From assembly GCA_043733485.1 (NCBI GenBank), contig JAYTGN010000047.1, forward strand, positions 1 to 18,333: a stretch of DNA of 18,333 nucleotides. The letters run 5' to 3'. Under the pieces are notes generated by a model, which was not told the origin of the DNA, searched no databases, and saw only the letters and a program-made list of their open reading frames with translations. Of this stretch, positions 14,491-18,333 are shown in pieces. The first letter of the stretch is position 1. The number at the start of each line of letters is the position of its first letter. The DNA comes from Urbifossiella sp043733485 (GTDB lineage Bacteria; Planctomycetota; Planctomycetia; Gemmatales; Gemmataceae). The position numbers and the translations under genes are program-made.

Positions 14491-15476
14491 TGTCTATTCC
14501 ACTTCCACCCTTTGCCGTCTTGCCTCCCGAAGCCGGGCACACGCTCGCCAAGGTACTCCGCTCGCGGCTCGGCGGTCCGTCGTGGGCCGACGTCCGCAAG
14601 CTCATCGCCGCTCGCCGCGTGAAGGTCGGCGACGCCATCTGTTCGGACGATGCCCGCCGCCTCAAGGAAAACGAAGTCGTCGTACTCCTCGAACACCCGA
14701 AGCCGTTGCCTCGAACCGCACACCCCGAACGCCTCGTGATTCGCCATCTCGACGATCACGTCGTCGTGGTGGAAAAGCCCTCCGGTGTGAACACGGTGCG
14801 GCACCCCGCGGAACTGGAATGGTCCGAGGAACGCCGACAACTCGACCCCACGCTCCAAGACCTCACCCAGTGGGCCGTCGCCCACCGCCTCGGCCGTCCC
14901 TCCAAGGAACTCACCCGGCTTCGCATCGTCCATCGGCTCGACAAGGAAACGAGCGGGCTGGTCGTCTTCGCGCGGTCGCCGCTCGCCGAGAAGGAACTCG
15001 GGCTGCAGTTCCGGAAGCACACCGTGGTGCGGCGCTACATCGCGGTCGTGGCGGGCACTTTCTCGCCGCGAACGATCACTTCGCGGCTGATCCCCGATCG
15101 CGGCGACGGCCGACGCGGCAGCACCAAGTTCCCCGATGTCGGCAAGGAAGCGACCACGCACGTCAGCATTGAAGAGCAACTTGCGGGCTTCACGATCCTC
15201 TCGTGCCGGCTCGAAACCGGCCGCACGCATCAGATTCGCATCCACCTCTCCGAGGCCGGCCATCCCGTTTGCGGAGACAAGGTCTATGTGAAGCGAATCG
15301 GCGGCGAAGTCTACGCCGACCGCAGCAACGCCCCACGACTCGCCCTGCACGCCACCGAACTCGGCTTCGAACACCCGGCTTCAAACGAGCCCTTGCACTG
15401 GTCGATGCCCTTGCCCGCGGACTTGGAGAAGTTCGTAGTGGGGCTGAGAAGTGGGGAGAAGGCGAAGGCGGAGTGA
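14490..15476 (+). CDS. RluA-family rRNA/tRNA pseudouridine synthase
   Basis: A 328-aa enzyme that isomerises uridine to pseudouridine in structured RNA. An S4-like RNA-binding region occupies about residues 14-70 (TLAKVLRSRL, then DVRKLIAARRVKVGDAI). The catalytic domain follows, beginning VVVVEKPSGVNTVRHP. The family motif HRLDKETSG holds the catalytic Asp151. Later blocks are KHTVVRRYIAVVAG, ETGRTHQIRIHL and HPVCGDKVY. The length and order suit RluA/RluC/RluD types; which site it modifies cannot be told, so no symbol is given. The start ATG overlaps the stop of the small membrane protein by one base. It is the last gene of the four-gene run and converges with the MFS gene. Confidence 0.92.
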   Translation: MSIPLPPFAVLPPEAGHTLAKVLRSRLGGPSWADVRKLIAARRVKVGDAICSDDARRLKENEVVVLLEHPKPLPRTAHPERLVIRHLDDHVVVVEKPSGVNTVRHPAELEWSEERRQLDPTLQDLTQWAVAHRLGRPSKELTRLRIVHRLDKETSGLVVFARSPLAEKELGLQFRKHTVVRRYIAVVAGTFSPRTITSRLIPDRGDGRRGSTKFPDVGKEATTHVSIEEQLAGFTILSCRLETGRTHQIRIHLSEAGHPVCGDKVYVKRIGGEVYADRSNAPRLALHATELGFEHPASNEPLHWSMPLPADLEKFVVGLRSGEKAKAE

Positions 15477-15493
15477 CCGGGGCGTTCGCCCGG
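15477..15493. terminator. Possible terminator between convergent genes
   Basis: A short GC hairpin (ccgggg-cg-tt-cgcccgg with one bulged G) fills almost the whole 20-nt gap between the stop of the pseudouridine synthase and the stop of the MFS gene. There is no T-run on either side, so function as a terminator is weakly supported. Confidence 0.3.
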
Positions 15494-15496
15494 CTC

Positions 15497-16798
15497 CTAC
15501 ACCGCGGCAACCGGTTCGGGCACGGGATCCATCGGCATCATGGGCTCGGCGGCAGCTACGACGTGTTGCGAGACCGGCTTCAAACCCCCGGCCAGTATCA
15601 GCGACATCGCGGCCGCACCGGCCGAGACCAGCCCGACCATCCAGAACCCTTCCAACTTCTTGTCTGGTCCCTCGACCAAAATCGCGCCGGCAATCGTCGG
15701 CGCGAGCCCCGTCGCGAAATGTTGCACCGCGGTGTTCAAGCTCATGAACGCGCCGCGAACGGCCGGCTTCGCCGCACCCAGCATCATCGCGTGAGCCGGA
15801 ACCATCCGCCCCGCCGCAAACACCATGAACGATGCGACCACGAGCGTCGCGACCCACAGCGGCACCGGCGGCAAGTAACCGACCACAATCGCCAGCACCA
15901 GCGCTCCGAAGCCCAGAATTCGGAAGAGCGTCAGCCGCTTCATGCGATCCGCGAGTCGGCCCACGAAGTTCGTGCCGATCAGCGTGAACAGCCCGGCCAC
16001 GAGGTAGATTTGGAAGAGTTGCCCTTCGCCCCAGCCGTTTTGAGAGCAGAACACGACCGCGATGAACGACGCGACCGTGAAGGTTCCGAGCACCAAGAAG
16101 AAGGAGAAGGCGAAGCCGCGGAGGTGGTTCGGTTCGCGCAGCACGGCGACGAACTCGGTTAAGGGATGCCGGCGCTCCGCTTCCAAGTGCCCGCGAATCT
16201 TCGGAAGCCTCACCAGCGCGACGAGCCAGACGATTCCGCTGAATGCGCTGAGCGCGATGAACGGTGCGGCGCGACCGTACTCGGCCGAGAGCATCAGACC
16301 GATCGGCAAGCCGATGATGCTCGCCACCGCGAAGGACGACACCACGGCCCCCATGGCCCGGCCGCGCTTCTCGGGCGCAAAGACGTCGCCGAGGGAAGAC
16401 ATGAGTGCGACCGCCGCCAGGCCGCCGAAGATGCCGGCCAGCGTTCGCGACACGAGAAGCCATTCGTAGGTTGGGGCCAACCCTCAAAACAGCGTGCTGA
16501 TGGTGAAGCCGCCGTACATTGCGAGCAGCGTGGTACGGCGATCGAAGCGGTCCATCGCGAAGCTGGCGATGAGGCTCGCGATTCCCGCGGCCCACGCATA
16601 CGCGGCGATCACCGTGCCGAACTGTTCCGTCGAGATGTTCAGTTCGCGCCGCAGACGATCGCCGAGCGGCATGATGATCACGAAGTCCACCATGTGCGTG
16701 AACTGGATGGCGACGAAGACCAGCAGAATTCCCCACTCGGCTCCCGAGAGCCGGGTGGCGGGCGTTCGGTTCGCGGGTCGTTCACCATCGGACGGCAT
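15497..16798 (-). pseudogene. MFS transporter interrupted by one in-frame TGA
   Basis: A major facilitator superfamily membrane transporter, about 12 helices, of the sugar/drug-efflux (AraJ-like) type. The N-terminal segment (104 aa from ATG 16798) holds the first three helices, including MDRFDRRTTLL, the loop-2 motif region. It stops at TGA (16486-16484). The following sequence continues in the same frame with GLAPTYEWLLVSRTLAGIFGG (first part of helix 4) and runs intact for about 328 codons to 15497, with no further stop or shift. The uninterrupted protein would be about 433 aa, normal for the family. In homologues this position is usually a small residue or Cys, so TGA for TGC/TGT is a one-base change. 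It may be a recent pseudogene, a sequencing error or a recoded codon. The substrate is unknown. Confidence 0.85.
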
Positions 16799-16818
16799 TC
16801 AAGGCTCCGTGAAACAAT

Positions 16819-16851
16819 AAAACCCGGTTTCTGCTTTGGAAACCGGGTTTT
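16819..16851. repeat. Hairpin repeat, copy 1 (12-bp stem, 9-nt loop)
   Basis: Arms 16819-16830 and 16840-16851 are exact reverse complements. The 31-bp core 16820-16850 recurs exactly as its reverse complement at 17313-17343. T-rich sequence flanks it on both strands, so it can also act as the terminator of the minus-strand zinc-finger gene that ends at 16870, before the MFS start at 16798. Confidence 0.9.
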
Positions 16852-16869
16852 TTCTGAATAGCCGAACAA

Positions 16870-17292
16870 TCAGAATCGAGGCCCGCTCGGGAAGCGCCAG
16901 AGAACAAACGCGACGAGCATCGCACTGAGAACGAGAATCAGTCCAACTCCAGCTTCTCCAATACCAACCGACCCGCCGATATTGAGACCAATGCCGATCC
17001 GAACCATTCCGTAGATGACTAAGAAGGGAACCAAGAACCAGGCCATCTGACGTTGTCGGTTCCGGAACGCTTCCTGAGACGTCGGCTTTGGTTTCACTTC
17101 TTTAACGGGTTCTACGACCAACTGACGAACAACTCCGCACGCCGGACAAGCTGCAACTCCTTCAGCGCGTGGAGATGTTATAAGACAAGCATGATGAACC
17201 GGGTTTTGGCATGAGTCGCAAAATCTGCCGTCCATTTCTGCACTGATTCTTTCATCGCAGATACGGCATGTCTGCCCCACGAGTTGAGGCAT
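16870..17292 (-). CDS. RING/PHD-like C4HC3 zinc-finger membrane protein
   Basis: A 140-aa protein with an N-terminal treble-clef-type zinc finger and two C-terminal membrane helices. The zinc ligands are C9-x2-C12-x12-C25-x2-C28-x4-H33-x2-C36-x12-C49-x2-C52, a C4HC3 order with PHD-like spacing. Bacterial RING-type domains (the Prok-RING families) have comparable patterns, and this is the likeliest assignment. A Lys/Pro linker (about 60-82) leads to helices at about 84-104 and 114-132, then a short tail. The finger is therefore probably cytosolic. The ATG at 17292 puts the first Cys pair near the N-terminus; the frame is open upstream to 17376 but only by reading through the hairpin repeat. 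The gene is framed by inverted copies of that repeat. Confidence 0.8.
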   Translation of the reverse strand: MPQLVGQTCRICDERISAEMDGRFCDSCQNPVHHACLITSPRAEGVAACPACGVVRQLVVEPVKEVKPKPTSQEAFRNRQRQMAWFLVPFLVIYGMVRIGIGLNIGGSVGIGEAGVGLILVLSAMLVAFVLWRFPSGPRF

Positions 17293-17311
17293 GGTCCTGT
17301 TCTCCAATCCA

Positions 17312-17344
17312 GAAACCCGGTTTCCAAAGCAGAAACCGGGTTTC
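17312..17344. repeat. Hairpin repeat, copy 2 (inverted relative to copy 1)
   Basis: Arms 17312-17323 and 17333-17344 are exact reverse complements with a 9-nt loop (ccaaagcag), itself the reverse complement of the copy 1 loop. It lies 19 nt upstream of the start of the zinc-finger gene. From 17345 to 17756 I find no supportable gene: short minus-strand frames at 17354-17596 and 17454-17762 look non-coding or decayed. Confidence 0.9.
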
Positions 17345-17756
17345 GATGCACGGCTACTTCTTCTTCCGGTTGGCATTGGCGCTCACGCCACGAGTGAGGT
17401 GCAGGACACGGCGACGGCAGTGCCCGCGGCTAAACAACGCCATAAGCATTGTTCTACAAATGCTTTCTGCCCGATGGCGGCCTTGCCGATCTAATCGGGG
17501 ATGCATTCGTGGTTGACGTGAGATCGCGGATGGCCTGGGCGTCGGCTTGGCTTGGCACCAAACTCTGAGGCATGGAACAGCCCAGAAAATAGCCACTCAC
17601 CGCTCGAAGAAGGCCTGGGGCTGATTCTACGAACTTATGCGAGGCCATCTTTTTGTTCGGCTTCTGGGAACTCTTCATCACGCCGCGCGTCTGAGAAGGT
17701 GTCGGGCTCAAGCCAACGGAACCAAAATACCGCCGTCCATCCCACCCCCCTAACCG

Positions 17757-17785
17757 TTGCACGAGCCGGATTTTCGGGATACACT
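17757..17785 (+). promoter_or_regulatory. Candidate sigma-70-type promoter for the DUF1501 gene
   Basis: TTGCAC (17757-17762), a 17-nt spacer and TACACT (17780-17785) resemble a -35/-10 pair, about 50 nt before the ATG at 17835. This is the only good promoter-like match in the 540-nt gap. Confidence 0.45.
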
Positions 17786-17834
17786 CAACAAACCACCCGA
17801 GTCCAACCGCACCACATTACCGGAGCCCTGACCC

Positions 17835-18333
17835 ATGTTCGGATCCACCGATCGTCGCCACTTCCTGAAACACACGATGGCGGGTGCCGCCGTCACGCTC
17901 CCCGGCATGTCGTTCCTCGCCGATGTGCGAGCGAAGGCTCCGGAGATGAAGAAGAAGCAGAAGAGCCTCATCATTCTGTGGATGGGCGGCGGCCCGGCCA
18001 CGATCGACCTCTGGGACATGAAGCCGGATTCGGCGAACGCCGGGTCGTTCATGCCCGTCGCCACCAAGGCCAGCGGCGTTTCGATCAACCCGCTGCTCAA
18101 GAAGGTCGGCGATAACTTCAAGAGCTTGGCAATCGTCCGGAGCCTGACGACCACCGAAGGCGACCACACCCGCGGCACGTTCCTCATGAACACGGGCCGC
18201 GTGCCGAACCCGCTCTCCGAGTTCCCGCACATCGGCAGCGTGCTCAGCTACCAGTACGCTCAAGATGTCGAAGCCATGAAGAGCATGGACCTCCCGAGCT
18301 TCATCTCGGTCGGCGGCGGTCGCGTCGGCCCCG
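17835..18333 (+). CDS. DUF1501 domain protein (partial, 3' end beyond window)
   Basis: The first 166 residues of a DUF1501 protein, a family greatly expanded in planctomycetes, related to the alkaline phosphatase/sulfatase fold and often paired with DUF1549/DUF1553 cytochrome-type genes. The N-terminus is a Tat-type export signal: DRRHFLK (Arg7-Arg8) followed by a hydrophobic stretch (MAGAAVTLPGMSFLA). The family block SLIILWMGGGPATIDLWDMKP follows at about residues 40-60, then IVRSLTTTEGDHTRGTFLMNTG and YQYAQDVEAMKS. No stop occurs before the window end. The ATG at 17835 begins directly before the Tat motif. The exact function of the family is not known to me. Confidence 0.9.
   Translation, partial: MFGSTDRRHFLKHTMAGAAVTLPGMSFLADVRAKAPEMKKKQKSLIILWMGGGPATIDLWDMKPDSANAGSFMPVATKASGVSINPLLKKVGDNFKSLAIVRSLTTTEGDHTRGTFLMNTGRVPNPLSEFPHIGSVLSYQYAQDVEAMKSMDLPSFISVGGGRVGP

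Noticed and set aside
15203..16162. Plus-strand open frame of 319 aa across the rluA-type and MFS genes
   Set aside because: Arg/His-rich shadow running over two real genes on different strands.
16465..16486. Selenocysteine codon with SECIS in the MFS gene
   Set aside because: The downstream hairpin begins one base after the TGA and is only 5-6 bp; no selenocysteine genes are in the window and MFS selenoproteins are not known to me.
16819..17344. CRISPR array
   Set aside because: Only two copies, inverted and 462 nt apart with a gene between; no regular spacers.

Overview
The window is GC-rich bacterial DNA that most likely comes from a planctomycete, probably in or near the Gemmataceae. 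The reasons are a DUF1501 protein with a Tat-type leader at the right edge, a lipoprotein and secreted multidomain hydrolases typical of the group, an enlarged NuoJ, and many dispersed perfect hairpin repeats. This placement is inference from gene content; no 16S or other marker is present.

Layout. Positions 1-6998 hold a hairpin repeat and then the membrane-arm half of a respiratory complex I operon in canonical order, nuoJ-nuoK-nuoL-nuoM-nuoN, with overlaps or gaps of 14 nt or less. The genes encode the proton-pumping modules; the peripheral-arm genes would lie upstream, outside the window. Positions 7007-7612 (minus) encode a small lipoprotein convergent with nuoN. It diverges from a secreted two-domain alpha/beta-hydrolase (7831-10113) that carries a hairpin repeat inside its reading frame. 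A short-chain dehydrogenase (10201-10965) and an unrecognised Trp-rich protein (11106-11546) follow, each with a candidate sigma-70-like promoter.

Positions 11547-11972 are largely non-coding, with a strong hairpin, a tRNA-like relic and one doubtful small ORF. Next come a minus-strand calcineurin-like phosphoesterase (11973-13217) and, divergent from it, a compact four-gene plus-strand cluster (13357-15476): a zinc-ribbon protein with a DUF2007-like front half, an unknown 115-aa protein, a 95-aa coiled-coil/transmembrane protein and an RluA-type pseudouridine synthase. A minus-strand MFS transporter (15497-16798) is broken by one in-frame TGA.

A small minus-strand gene (16870-17292) encodes a C4HC3 RING/PHD-like zinc finger followed by two membrane helices. 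It is bracketed by two 31-bp hairpin repeats that are exact reverse complements of each other. After a gene-poor 540-nt stretch, a DUF1501 gene begins at 17835 and runs off the edge.

The most unusual signals are the hairpin repeats (one inside a coding frame, one pair framing the zinc-finger gene), the zinc-finger membrane protein itself, the soluble insertion in NuoJ, the hydrolase N-domain lacking its serine, and the TGA-interrupted transporter.
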